From: Pantoea sp. alder81
GTDB lineage: Bacteria; Pseudomonadota; Gammaproteobacteria; Enterobacterales; Enterobacteriaceae
DNA length: 64,000 bases
Direction of reading: 5' to 3'
Assembly (NCBI RefSeq): GCF_020179835.1
Contig: NZ_JAIUDA010000002.1
Coordinates: 310,001-374,000, forward strand
Below, piece after piece: positions 8,443 to 16,405 of the stretch. Made by a program: the position numbers and the translations under genes. A model generated the notes under the pieces. The model did no database searches. It saw only the letters and a list, made by a program, of their open reading frames with translations, and had not been told where the DNA came from. The stretch's first letter is position 1; each line of letters begins with the position of its first letter.

Positions 8443-10158
8443 TTAGCCCTGAAGCAGAGACAGAACCTGCTGTGGAACTTGGTTAGCTTTCGCCAACACT
8501 GAGTTACCCGCCTGCTGGATGATCTGCGCTTTAGACATGTTTGAAACTTCAGTTGCGTAGTCAGCATCCTGAATACGAGACTGTGCTTCAGACAGGTTGG
8601 TAGTGGTATTGTTCAGGTTAGTCACCGCTGAATCCAGACGGTTCTGAATCGCGCCCAGTGAAGAACGGAACTTATCAATGCTGCTGATAGCTGAGTCCAG
8701 TGCTGCCAGTGGATCTGAAGTAACAGTACCTGCGCTGGTGGTTTCGGTGGTCAGTTTACCTGAAGCGCTAACATATGCTTGTGATCCGACGTTTGCTGCG
8801 TATTTACCTGTGCCAGTACCACCCGTTACGCTTACTGCCCCAGTATCTTTATCAACTGAATATTTAGTGTCATAAGATGCTGTAGTTGTCAGGGCTCCGT
8901 CACTATCTACATACGCAGGATTAGAGGCTGTAGCACTTGAAACACCAGATTTGAAGCTCGCAGTGAAAGTAAGAGGACCGTTATTGAATTTAATTTTAAC
9001 ATCATCAGCAGTTGCATCGGCGTTAACCTTTGCCAACAGAGCATCCGATGAGATTGAATCTTTATAACTTACACCACCGCCAACAACTGGTGCACCTGCT
9101 CCGCCGTCGAAACTATATGTTTTACCGCCAAAATCAACAGATGATGCGATTGCTGCACCAGCATTGTTATTAGTATCTGCAGCACCAAACAGGCCTTTCA
9201 TTGTAGCTGCAGTTGCTGAACCGGTTGGGTTGTTGGTTGTCAACGCACCACTAACAATATAAGCGGCCTGACCACCAATAGTAATGTTACCACTGGCATC
9301 TACATCAAAGTTTACTTTACCTGAAGTAGAGGTGTAGGTTCCTGACTGGGTCTGACCAGCCGCCGCTTTCAGAGAGTCACCTAGGTTTTGAGTATCGGTA
9401 CCAGTTGCAACGACAGTGTTAGTAGTGAAATTTTTGTTGGTTGCATCATATGAATAGCTCTGAGCACCAATTGAAACGGTGTCCCCATCATTCAATTTGC
9501 CGAAAGCTGTTTTTGCATCAAGTGCATCAAACTTAGTAGTAACAGTGATAGCGCTTGAATTAGATACATCTGCACCAGTTGCCGCTAAGTCACTGATGGT
9601 CGCTGCTTTGTTAGCAATAGTACCAGTACCATTAACGTTAAAACCGTTCAGGCCCAGAGTAGAAGAGTCAATCTTCTTCAAGTCGATATTGATGGTCTCT
9701 CCATCATTCGCGCCAACCTGAATTTTCAGAGTGCCGTCTTTAGACAGTACATTCACGCCGTTGAACTGAGTCTGACCAGATACGCGGTCAATTTCGTCCA
9801 GACGTGATTTGATTTCGTCCTGAATTGAGTCCAGGTCAGACTGGCTGTTGGTGCCGTTCTGAGACTGTACAGTCAGTTCACGAACACGCTGTAAGTTGTT
9901 GTTGATTTCAGACAGTGCGCCTTCAGTAGTCTGCGCAGCAGAAATACCGTCGTTGGCGTTACGAGCAGCCTGAGTCAGACCAGTAATGTTTGACTGGAAG
10001 CGGTTGGCAATTGCCTGACCAGCAGCGTCATCTTTAGCGCTGTTGATACGAAGACCAGAAGACAGGCGCTCGATAGAGGTAGACAGAGCAGACTGGTTCT
10101 TGTTGATGTTGTTTTGGGTGATCAGCGAGAGGCTGTTGGTGTTAATTACTTGAGCCAT
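8443..10158 (-). CDS. fliC: Flagellin
   Basis: This is the filament subunit, exported by the flagellar type III apparatus and polymerised under the FliD cap. The N-terminal D0/D1 region is fully conserved (MAQVINTNSLSLITQNNINK, then LSSGLRINSAKDDAAGQAIA). The C-terminal D0 region ends in ANQVPQQVLSLLQG. Between about residues 180 and 470 lies a variable Ser/Thr/Ala/Gly-rich surface domain. At 571 residues it is longer than E. coli K-12 FliC (about 498). It is divergent from fliD and preceded by a sigma-28 promoter. Because fliB lies next to it, surface lysines are likely methylated. Confidence 0.97.
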   Translation of the reverse strand: MAQVINTNSLSLITQNNINKNQSALSTSIERLSSGLRINSAKDDAAGQAIANRFQSNITGLTQAARNANDGISAAQTTEGALSEINNNLQRVRELTVQSQNGTNSQSDLDSIQDEIKSRLDEIDRVSGQTQFNGVNVLSKDGTLKIQVGANDGETINIDLKKIDSSTLGLNGFNVNGTGTIANKAATISDLAATGADVSNSSAITVTTKFDALDAKTAFGKLNDGDTVSIGAQSYSYDATNKNFTTNTVVATGTDTQNLGDSLKAAAGQTQSGTYTSTSGKVNFDVDASGNITIGGQAAYIVSGALTTNNPTGSATAATMKGLFGAADTNNNAGAAIASSVDFGGKTYSFDGGAGAPVVGGGVSYKDSISSDALLAKVNADATADDVKIKFNNGPLTFTASFKSGVSSATASNPAYVDSDGALTTTASYDTKYSVDKDTGAVSVTGGTGTGKYAANVGSQAYVSASGKLTTETTSAGTVTSDPLAALDSAISSIDKFRSSLGAIQNRLDSAVTNLNNTTTNLSEAQSRIQDADYATEVSNMSKAQIIQQAGNSVLAKANQVPQQVLSLLQG

Positions 10159-10234
10159 GGTTTAAGTTCCTATTAATCAAGTCTTTGGTTATGGTTTGGG
10201 CTTCAACCCGCCGGCTTCAGCGCCGTCAAAGTTG

Positions 10235-10261
10235 TTATCGTCTGTGCTTAAACAACCTTTA
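10235..10261 (-). promoter_or_regulatory. Sigma-28 (FliA) promoter of fliC
   Basis: On the minus strand TAAAGGTT, 11 bases, then GACGATAA: one mismatch in each box against the class 3 consensus TAAAGTTT-N11-GCCGATAA, about 75 bases upstream of the fliC start. Confidence 0.85.
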
Positions 10262-10425
10262 GAGATTTTTTAGTACCAGGCGAAAATTTTTCCCTTCAAC
10301 CTGTCACGCTTATCTTTATCGCCCTCTTCCCGCACTTCTTTAGTGCAGCTTGATCATTTTTCTAGCGCCAGAAATACCCTTCTCTATAGCTCTTATTCGC
10401 TTTATCAGTGGCTGGTAAATAATTC

Positions 10426-10452
10426 TAAACTTTGCCTCAGAAAAGCCGATAA
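10426..10452 (+). promoter_or_regulatory. Sigma-28 (FliA) promoter of fliDST
   Basis: TAAACTTT, 11 bases, then GCCGATAA: a near-perfect FliA promoter, 42 bases upstream of the fliD start codon. Confidence 0.9.
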
Positions 10453-10494
10453 CCGCGGTATTCACTCTCCGTGTCGACATGAAAAGGAAACAAC

Positions 10495-11925
10495 ATGGCT
10501 AGTATCTCTACCCTCGGTGTCGGTTCAGGCCTCGACTTAAGTAGTATCCTTGATAGCTTATCTACGGCAGAGAAATCTGCGTTAACGCCGATATCGACTC
10601 AACAGACAGCGTATACCGCCAAGTTGAGTGCGTATGGCACACTTTCTAGCGCGCTCACCACCTTTCAGACCGCCAATACGGCTTTAGCCAGTGCCGATCT
10701 TTTTACCGCCACTACAGCTGCCAGCAGTACTACTGCTTTTAGTGCTACCACTTCTGGTAACACTATCGCGGGTAAGTACACCATTAGTGTGACTCAACTG
10801 GCGCAGGCACAAACGCTGACTTCCGGAGTGCAGACCAGTAACACCACTGCATTAGGTGATAGTTCTGCTGCCAGCCGTACCATGTCTATTAAACTGGCCG
10901 ACGGCACCAGCAAAGACATTACTTTAACCAGCGATCAGACCTCTTTGACCGGTATGCGCGATGCCATCAACAGCGCAAACGCAGGTGTTAGTGCCAGCGT
11001 GATCAAAGTTGCAGATGGCTCTTATCGCCTGTCGCTAACAGCATCGAAAACTGGTGAAGCGAATGCGGTGTCCTCAATCAGTGTGACTGGCGATGACACT
11101 CTTAACGGCATCGTAGGTTTTGACTCAACTAAAACAGATGCCGATAACCCATTGGACGTCAGCGTTACGGCACAGGACGCAGAATTAACCGTCAATAACG
11201 TTGCGATCACCAGCAGCACCAATACCATCAGTGATGCACTGGAAGGAATTACGCTCAATCTGAATGATGTCACATCGGGCAACCAGACGCTGACAGTGAC
11301 CCAGGACACATCAAAAGCCACTACGGCAGTATCGAATTTTGTAGACGCCTATAACACCCTGCTGGACCAATTCAATTCACTGACGAAATACACTGCAGTG
11401 GACGTCGGTGCAGATGCGCAGGACACCAGCAACGGTGCACTGGTAGGCGACAGTACGCTGCGCACCATTCAGACCCAGATCAAAAGCATGCTGACCAATA
11501 GCGCCAGCTCTTCAACCTATAAAACGCTAGCGCAAATTGGCGTTACCTCTGACCCGACAACGGGTGAACTGACGTTAGATTCTGACAAACTGAAAACCGA
11601 GCTGGCGAAAGATCCAACCGGTGTTCAAGAGATGATCCAGGGGGATGGTAAAACGACTGGTATTACCACTAAGCTGGGTACCAATTTGACCAGCTGGCTC
11701 TCCTCAACTGGCAGCATTCAGTCAGCAAAAGATGGCGTAAGTAAAACGCTCAACAATCTGACTGAGCAGTACAACGACATGAACACGCGAATCAATAATA
11801 TGATCGCGCGCTACAAAGCGCAGTTCACCCAACTGGACGTCACAATGAGCAAGCTGAACCAGACCAGTAGCTATTTGACGCAGCAGTTTGAAACAACCAG
11901 CAGCTCAAGCTCTAGCAGCTCTTAA
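10495..11925 (+). CDS. fliD: Flagellar filament cap protein
   Basis: FliD (HAP2) forms the cap at the filament tip that folds incoming flagellin. The 476-residue product has the conserved N-terminus MASISTLGVGSGLDLSSILD and a C-terminal coiled-coil domain (around 400-465, LTEQYNDMNTRINNMIARY and SSYLTQQF). Length matches the family. It ends in an unusual run of serines (TTSSSSSSSS). AAGGAAAC precedes the ATG. It is first in fliD-fliS-fliT and is driven by the sigma-28 promoter upstream. Confidence 0.97.
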   Translation: MASISTLGVGSGLDLSSILDSLSTAEKSALTPISTQQTAYTAKLSAYGTLSSALTTFQTANTALASADLFTATTAASSTTAFSATTSGNTIAGKYTISVTQLAQAQTLTSGVQTSNTTALGDSSAASRTMSIKLADGTSKDITLTSDQTSLTGMRDAINSANAGVSASVIKVADGSYRLSLTASKTGEANAVSSISVTGDDTLNGIVGFDSTKTDADNPLDVSVTAQDAELTVNNVAITSSTNTISDALEGITLNLNDVTSGNQTLTVTQDTSKATTAVSNFVDAYNTLLDQFNSLTKYTAVDVGADAQDTSNGALVGDSTLRTIQTQIKSMLTNSASSSTYKTLAQIGVTSDPTTGELTLDSDKLKTELAKDPTGVQEMIQGDGKTTGITTKLGTNLTSWLSSTGSIQSAKDGVSKTLNNLTEQYNDMNTRINNMIARYKAQFTQLDVTMSKLNQTSSYLTQQFETTSSSSSSSS

Positions 11926-11940
11926 TAAACAGGAGTGAAC

Positions 11941-12348
11941 ATGTACAGCGCAAATGGCACGCAAGCCTATGCAAAAATTGGTGTGGAAAGCTCGGTGATG
12001 AGCGCCAACCAACAGCAGCTGATCACCCTGCTGTTTGACGGCGCGACCAGTGCACTGATTCGTGCCCGCCTGTTTATGCAGGATGGCAATATTCAGGGTA
12101 AAGGTAATTCAATTTCCAAAGCGATCAACATCATTGAAAGCGGACTTAAACAGGGTTTGGATGAGCAGTCTACGGATGAACTCACCGTCAATCTTTTAGG
12201 GCTTTATACCTATATGGTCCGCCGCTTGATTCAGGCGAATCTGCGTAATGATGTTGAAGCCCTCGAAGAAGTAGAAGGTCTTCTGCGTAATATCGCGGAT
12301 GCCTGGAAAGAAGTCGCACAACCTCAACACCTTCAGGACGCCGTTTAA
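11941..12348 (+). CDS. fliS: Flagellin export chaperone FliS
   Basis: FliS binds the C-terminus of flagellin in the cytoplasm and prevents premature polymerisation. The 135-residue helical product reads MYSANGTQAYAKIGVESSVM and LLFDGATSALIRARLFMQ, closely matching enterobacterial FliS. I start at ATG 11941, five bases after AGGAG; an in-frame GTG at 11935 overlaps that ribosome site and is less likely. The stop codon overlaps the fliT start by one base, implying translational coupling. Confidence 0.96.
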   Translation: MYSANGTQAYAKIGVESSVMSANQQQLITLLFDGATSALIRARLFMQDGNIQGKGNSISKAINIIESGLKQGLDEQSTDELTVNLLGLYTYMVRRLIQANLRNDVEALEEVEGLLRNIADAWKEVAQPQHLQDAV

Positions 12349-12701
12349 TGAATAACGCACCGCAACTGATAAACGTTTACCAACAGCTACTCGATCTCAG
12401 CCATGGAATGCTGCGCCTGGCCGCAGACGGCGAATGGGATGACCTGATTATTAAGGAAGTGGATTACGTCAGTGCGGTGCAAACTTTGGCCCGCTCGACT
12501 GAGGCCTCGCCACCGTCCAACTATTTGCAAGAGCAACTGCGTCCGGTACTGCGCCATATCCTAGACAATGAGAGTGAAGTCAGACGTCTACTACAGGCGC
12601 GCATGGATGAACTGTCGCAGTTGATTGGTCAATCCACGATGCAAAAGTCGGTGATGAGCGCTTACGGCAAGCAAGGCAATGTCTATCTGCCACAGAATTA
12701 A
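12348..12701 (+). CDS. fliT: Flagellar export chaperone FliT
   Basis: FliT is the chaperone for the cap protein FliD and, in Salmonella, also binds FlhDC to repress class 2 genes. The 117-residue all-helical product is of normal length and is the third gene of fliDST, starting on the last base of fliS. Sequence similarity to E. coli FliT is modest in the middle but position and size fit well. A strong terminator follows. Confidence 0.9.
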   Translation: MNNAPQLINVYQQLLDLSHGMLRLAADGEWDDLIIKEVDYVSAVQTLARSTEASPPSNYLQEQLRPVLRHILDNESEVRRLLQARMDELSQLIGQSTMQKSVMSAYGKQGNVYLPQN

Positions 12702-12722
12702 TTCGCGGTGGGCTGAATGAGA

Positions 12723-12751
12723 AACGGGTGAGCATATGCTCACCCGTTTTT
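12723..12751 (+). terminator. Terminator after fliT
   Basis: ACGGGTGAGCAT/ATGCTCACCCGT is a perfect inverted repeat followed by a T-tract; it sits between the convergent fliT and yedD genes and could serve both. Confidence 0.88.
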
Positions 12752-12773
12752 GTTTTGTTCTGTGCTTAGGAAA

Positions 12774-13241
12774 TCACTTCTGCGCAGGCACCGAAACCGG
12801 CTGCATGATCTCAGGTGTAATATCCTGAATCACCGCGTCCTTCGGACGCTTCGCCACTTCTTCCAGCGCCTGCTGGCACTCAACGGTTGGACGATCGACC
12901 TTGCGCATGCGCAAGCCATCGTAGCGCAGCTCACCGTTCTCCAGCGTAATCGGCATCACGCGCACCTGGCGCGTCACGTTGACCCACTCATCGCTCAGGC
13001 GGGTTAGCTTGCCCGGCTTGGCAATCACGCGCTGCCACTGACGACAGTCCAGCGTATCGCCTTCTGCGCCAATGATCAGGCTGCCCATCGCCTGGCCACT
13101 GATCAACTTGCTCTGCGGTCCGACGGTTTGCCAGTTACCTTGCAGTTCCACTGGTGCCGGCGTTTTTACCGCTTCATCATAATTGCTGATTTGCGCACAT
13201 CCGCTTAAGCTCAGCGCGGCCAGTATCATCCACTTTTTCAT
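12774..13241 (-). CDS. yedD: YedD-like lipoprotein
   Basis: A predicted lipoprotein of unknown function. The 155-residue product has a lipobox (ALSLSGC, cysteine at residue 15). The remainder matches E. coli YedD (VKTPAPVELQGNWQTVGPQ, GDTLDCRQWQRVIAKPGKL, KVDRPTVEC). Placement just after fliT agrees with E. coli, where amyA lies between; amyA, yedE and yedF are absent here. It probably ends in the shared hairpin at 12723-12751. Confidence 0.9.
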   Translation of the reverse strand: MKKWMILAALSLSGCAQISNYDEAVKTPAPVELQGNWQTVGPQSKLISGQAMGSLIIGAEGDTLDCRQWQRVIAKPGKLTRLSDEWVNVTRQVRVMPITLENGELRYDGLRMRKVDRPTVECQQALEEVAKRPKDAVIQDITPEIMQPVSVPAQK

Positions 13242-13389
13242 TCTTGGTCCCTACACTCGCATCAATGGCGGCTACGTTATAATTTTTCGCGTAAGTTACG
13301 CAAGGAATCTCGGTGAAAACCCGGCTGAGCCTGACAATACGGCGCGCGCACGTTACACTAGCGCGCAAGTCGATAAGCAGGAAATTCGC

Positions 13390-13713
13390 ATGAAAACCCC
13401 AGAAGAGTATTATGCCCAGGCGCGCACGATGTTTTTTACTGCGCACGCCGATTTTCAAGCCGCGCTGGATGAACTAACCGAGAGCGATGCGCGCGCGGCT
13501 AACCTTTCACTGCGTCAGCTGCGCGAATGGCATGCTGAACGCATTTATGCGGCGTTCATTCGTCAGAAGAAGCTGGATGGCATGCTGTTTTCCATTCAAC
13601 TGGCAGAGCCCGACAAAGCGGTTGCCGCTGAAGCCATTGAAACTTACCTGAAATCTCATGCGGAAGCGCTGGGAATGACGTGGGAAGAGTTCTGCATCAA
13701 AAACGAACTTTAA
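13390..13713 (+). CDS. Small conserved helical protein, possibly DUF6388-like
   Basis: Function unknown. The 107-residue acidic, helical product (MKTPEEYYAQARTMFFTAHA at the start, GMTWEEFCIKNEL at the end) resembles small proteins that I recall as the DUF6388 family, but that assignment is from memory and weak. I start at the ATG at 13390, preceded by CAGGAAATTCGC; the frame is open further upstream into the opposite-strand yedD, which is not plausible coding. TATAAT near 13274 may be its promoter. Confidence 0.65.
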   Translation: MKTPEEYYAQARTMFFTAHADFQAALDELTESDARAANLSLRQLREWHAERIYAAFIRQKKLDGMLFSIQLAEPDKAVAAEAIETYLKSHAEALGMTWEEFCIKNEL

Positions 13714-13774
13714 GCGAAGCGGCCCTAAAAATACATCTCAAACACACCTCCAACTACACAAATCGGCAAGGAAA

Positions 13775-13807
13775 AAGTTGTACAACTTCGAATAAGTTGT
13801 ATAACTT
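13775..13807 (+). promoter_or_regulatory. Tandem palindromic operators over a promoter
   Basis: The perfect palindrome AAGTTGTACAACTT (13775-13788) and its near-copy AAGTTGTATAACTT (13794-13807) lie 19 bases apart centre to centre. TTGTAC (13778-13783) in the first and TATAAC (13800-13805) in the second are 16 bases apart, so together they form a plausible -35/-10 pair. Both core promoter elements are therefore covered by the repeats, as expected for a repressible promoter. Confidence 0.5.
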
Positions 13808-13811
13808 ATAT

Positions 13812-13905
13812 CTGACGGCTTCGGTCGTAGATTGTCCTTGAACGAAGGTGCTTTTGCGCCGCCTCTGGAGGTGTTGCTGGATTTCCCCTCCAGAGGTTGT
13901 ATTTT
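13812..13905 (+). ncRNA. Candidate small regulatory RNA
   Basis: Downstream of the palindrome-covered promoter there is no start codon with a ribosome site, but about 95 bases end in a strong intrinsic terminator: CCTCTGGAGG and CCTCCAGAGG (13862-13897) form a 10-bp stem followed by TTGTATTTTTTT. A promoter, a short noncoding stretch and a terminator together suggest an sRNA. The alternative is that the hairpin only ends the gene at 13390-13713. The ends are inferred. Confidence 0.4.
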
Positions 13906-13910
13906 TTTGC

Positions 13911-14204
13911 TTACCCCTCGCGCTCAATCCCCTTCACTTCCACATAACTTGCCACCGCCAACAGACGATTAATGTGCGTCAGCAGCAGATCCACATCTGA
14001 CTGTAAAAATTGTTGCCCGGCTCGCGATGCGGTCAAAATGGCATCCTGAACCGTGTCGCTAATCGTTAAGTTGTTATCCTGCTTCGCCTGAATCAATAAG
14101 GCCGCAATCAGTAATGACTGTGCCTCAACCTGCGCCACCAACTCTTTTGCTTCCGTATCCATTTTTGCCATTTTCAACAAAATATCGATCACCAGTTGAC
14201 GCAT
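13911..14204 (-). CDS. iraP: Anti-adapter protein IraP
   Basis: IraP blocks the adapter RssB and so stabilises sigma S during phosphate starvation in E. coli. The 97-residue product aligns with E. coli IraP at the N-terminus: MRQLVIDILLKMAKMDTEAK then ELVAQVEAQ, against a KELCAQVEAL core in E. coli. A coiled-coil helix and an acidic C-terminus follow. The ATG at 14204 is preceded by GGGGGG within a good distance; a longer frame upstream has no such site. With DsrA (35.8 kb) this gives two RpoS-directed regulators in the window. Confidence 0.82.
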   Translation of the reverse strand: MRQLVIDILLKMAKMDTEAKELVAQVEAQSLLIAALLIQAKQDNNLTISDTVQDAILTASRAGQQFLQSDVDLLLTHINRLLAVASYVEVKGIEREG

Positions 14205-14320
14205 GTTTACCCCCCTAAATAAGCCAATTCCCTGTTTAACGCTGTCGATTATCACCGCAAATCACGCTAGCCGCATCTCAGAAAGAAAAATATTCTTCCC
14301 TACAGGGCTTCGAGTCTTGC

Positions 14321-14340
14321 CACTGTTTTTATTTACAGTA
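14321..14340 (+). promoter_or_regulatory. LexA (SOS) box
   Basis: CTG-N10-CAG with AT-rich centre and flanks (CACTGTTTTT/ATTTACAGTA) matches the LexA consensus closely, 37 bases upstream of the dinI-family ATG. Confidence 0.88.
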
Positions 14341-14376
14341 ATATGACGCACCCTCTTTAAAGAATGGACTGCCCTG

Positions 14377-14616
14377 ATGTTTGTGGAGTTGATTTACGAT
14401 AAGCGCAACGTCGCCGGTTTACCGGGCGCACGTGAGATGATATTGCAGGAATTGGAGAAGCGCGTGCAACGCGTATTTCCCGAGATCGAGGTACGCGTCA
14501 AGCCAATGGAGCGAAACGCCATTGATACCGATCTGAGTAAGAATGATAAAGCGACGGTGGCACGTATTGTCGAAGAGATGTTCGATGAAGCTGAGATGTG
14601 GCTGGTGGCCGATTAA
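14377..14616 (+). CDS. DinI-family SOS protein (MsgA/ImpC-like)
   Basis: DinI-family proteins modulate RecA filaments or, when phage-borne (Tum of phage 186), act as SOS-induced antirepressors. The 79-residue product (MFVELIYDKRNVAGLPGARE, ending MFDEAEMWLVAD) is the full-length DinI fold with the acidic C-terminal helix and is closest to the MsgA/ImpC branch rather than E. coli DinI itself. A LexA box lies directly upstream. It is the only LexA-boxed gene seen here and lies 1.9 kb from an S24-type repressor operator. Confidence 0.88.
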   Translation: MFVELIYDKRNVAGLPGAREMILQELEKRVQRVFPEIEVRVKPMERNAIDTDLSKNDKATVARIVEEMFDEAEMWLVAD

Positions 14617-14635
14617 GCCACCAGCGCGGGAGAAC

Positions 14636-14902
14636 TTAGCTTTCTTGCTCGCTGTGATTGATGGCGATCTCCAGATCCTGAATCGCCTGTTCAATATCAT
14701 CTAACAGCTGTCCCTGCTTGTTGAGCAGCGTGTCAAAACGTCCTGCGTACTCTTTGTCTTTGTACTCGCCTGCATCAAATGCCAACCAGTGGCTGGATAG
14801 CGTCTCAGTATTGGTTTGCGCATAGTGACGCATCTCTTTTAACTGGGAGGTGACATCACGCAGGTAGTCAGTTTTGGTTTTGATTGCCTCTGTATCACTC
14901 AT
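14636..14902 (-). CDS. Small helical protein of unknown function
   Basis: The 88-residue acidic product appears to be a long helical hairpin or coiled coil (TKTDYLRDVTSQLKEMRHYA, then LNKQGQLLDDIEQAIQDLEI) without signal peptide or membrane segment. I recognise no family. AAAGGAAGAT lies upstream of the ATG. It is convergent with the dinI-family gene, 20 bases apart, and downstream of the three-gene operon, from which a terminator separates it. Confidence 0.65.
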   Translation of the reverse strand: MSDTEAIKTKTDYLRDVTSQLKEMRHYAQTNTETLSSHWLAFDAGEYKDKEYAGRFDTLLNKQGQLLDDIEQAIQDLEIAINHSEQES

Positions 14903-15001
14903 GCTATCTTCCTTTTCGCTAATTAAACCCGTTTAAATAACGTCTGAATGATTAAATTTAGTTGAAAATAGCGAGACCGCACTAAGAATAATCGGAAGAT
15001 G

Positions 15002-15024
15002 AAAAGGCGACCCGAAGGCCGCCT
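15002..15024 (-). terminator. Terminator of the three-gene operon
   Basis: On the minus strand AGGCGGCC-TTCG-GGTCGCCT followed by TTTCATCTT, 5 bases beyond the last gene's stop codon. Confidence 0.75.
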
Positions 15025-15029
15025 GAGCG

Positions 15030-15614
15030 TTACATGTACTTCCGTGCAAGTGCGATCAGCTCATCCTTCGCCGCTATACCTAATTTCTCAACGCCACTTT
15101 CGACAAAGTTAAACGCCTGAACAAAGTCCTTAACGCTGGCACTCATATCCTGACTGACAGCATCCGTACTGGCTCCCGTTACTGGCGGTTCAGCGCGAAT
15201 CCCCGCGCCGGAAGCCGAGGAAGGCCCGGCGCTGGCAGAACCGTTTGCGAGTGTGTCCGGCGTGGCCAACTGCTGGGTGAGATCCGGCGCAGTTGCAGCA
15301 ACTGACGCAGGTTGTGCCTCGCTGGCAGTACTTACCGCTGGCGTTGAGGTATCCAGGACGGGCGCACTGCTTACGGCCGGCGTTGCGGCATCCGGTGCTT
15401 CCACACTACTCACCGCAGGCGTTGTGGCATCCTGCCCCGTCGGCACCGCCACCTCATTAGCAAAACTCTCTAACGGTGATAGCGTGCTGGCATCCGGTGT
15501 TGCTGTTGCTGCACTATTTTCGATTACAGTTTGGTCGCTCATAATTTTCTCCTTCTTGCTTAATAAAGACCACAGTCGGCCGAAGCTGGCTGCAATCCGC
15601 TCGGTAATACTCAT
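15030..15614 (-). CDS. Ala/Ser/Pro-rich protein with two strong in-frame starts
   Basis: Function unknown; third gene of a minus-strand operon. Two in-frame ATGs each have an excellent ribosome site: ATG 15614 five bases after AAGGAGG, and ATG 15542 six bases after AAGGAG. The long form (194 residues) adds a 24-residue basic, amphipathic helix (SITERIAASFGRLWSLLSKK) to the short form (170 residues). The middle is low-complexity, with TPAVS three times at about 16-residue spacing. The C-terminus (VKDFVQAFNFVESGVEKLGI) is an ordered helical domain. No signal peptide or transmembrane helix is evident. The dual starts recall holin/antiholin-type genes, but no homology supports that. Confidence 0.7.
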   Translation of the reverse strand: MSITERIAASFGRLWSLLSKKEKIMSDQTVIENSAATATPDASTLSPLESFANEVAVPTGQDATTPAVSSVEAPDAATPAVSSAPVLDTSTPAVSTASEAQPASVAATAPDLTQQLATPDTLANGSASAGPSSASGAGIRAEPPVTGASTDAVSQDMSASVKDFVQAFNFVESGVEKLGIAAKDELIALARKYM

Positions 15615-15624
15615 CATGGCCTCC

Positions 15625-15954
15625 TTAATGCGTCGATTCGGGTGGCACGTCTTCCCCCACAACCTGCTTCACTTTGTCCGCCGTTTTGTTGGCGGTGCGA
15701 TCCGGCAAGCCGTCGAGCTTTTTCTGCAGCGTGACTAACTGGCTGGTCAGTTCGGCCACCCGCGCTTCCCGTCGATCGGAGATCGTGCGGTACTGCTGGC
15801 GAATATCTTCCACCCGGCGGTTTGCGCTGTTGTTAACGAAAACGAACATGATGGTCATCGCCACACACAGCAGCGACAGCATCAACAGCAGACCGCCTAG
15901 CAGTAACTGCCGCCGATGCCCTCTCACTGAAAACTCACTGTTTATCTGCACCAT
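15625..15954 (-). CDS. Single-pass membrane protein with coiled coil
   Basis: Function unknown. The 109-residue product has a short basic N-terminus (RGHRRQ), one transmembrane helix at about residues 17-41 and then a predicted coiled coil (RRVEDIRQQYRTISDRREAR, LTSQLVTLQKKLDGL), giving an N-in topology like that of phage Rz-type spanins. No family is recognised. Its start overlaps the end of the upstream gene by 20 bases, and its stop lies inside the ribosome site of the downstream gene, so the three are translationally coupled. Confidence 0.7.
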   Translation of the reverse strand: MVQINSEFSVRGHRRQLLLGGLLLMLSLLCVAMTIMFVFVNNSANRRVEDIRQQYRTISDRREARVAELTSQLVTLQKKLDGLPDRTANKTADKVKQVVGEDVPPESTH

Positions 15955-16324
15955 CGCGACTCTCCTCCAGGGTGGTGATCAGTTGATTGATCTGAATACG
16001 GAATTTTTCGCTGTGATCAGATTCCGTGGTGGCTAACAGAATGCCCAATGCGTTCTTAATCAGCCGTAAATCGGTTTCCAGCGAAGAGATGCGCCGCAGG
16101 TTTCTATCGTGCCGCACTCGCAGGTCATCGTTTTCCTGACGCATCAACGTGTGGCTTTCTTTGAGAAGCATCACCTGCTCTTTATAACTGGTGATGATCT
16201 CGCCGCCAGCGCGATTGCTGGTCACAATGGCCGCGATGCCGGCCATTAAGGGTTTCCAGAACACAGCTGCCGCACCGCCACCGAGAAGCAGCGCACCGAC
16301 GCTGGTCACCAAACTACTTTCCAT
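15935..16324 (-). CDS. Membrane/coiled-coil protein, first gene of repressor-facing operon
   Basis: Function unknown. The 129-residue product begins with a hydrophobic, glycine-rich segment (residues about 5-35, one or two short membrane helices) followed by a long charged coiled coil (about 45-95, including RHDRNLRRISSLETDLRLIK). AGAGG lies six bases before the ATG. It is the first gene of an operon facing a phage-type repressor; the shared promoter region carries palindromic operators, so it is probably silenced by that repressor. Confidence 0.7.
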   Translation of the reverse strand: MESSLVTSVGALLLGGGAAAVFWKPLMAGIAAIVTSNRAGGEIITSYKEQVMLLKESHTLMRQENDDLRVRHDRNLRRISSLETDLRLIKNALGILLATTESDHSEKFRIQINQLITTLEESRDGADKQ

Positions 16325-16405
16325 GCTGCACCTCTCTTCACTGGCAAGGGACCCGCCCGAGAAACATGTTGTCCGCCCTTGCCAGTTGCGCGGCCAACAT
16401 CAGAA

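Noticed and set aside
15253..15738. 161-codon plus-strand frame opposite the three-gene operon
   Set aside because: It is the antisense shadow of the Ala/Ser/Pro-rich gene; repetitive composition on the coding strand keeps the opposite frame open.
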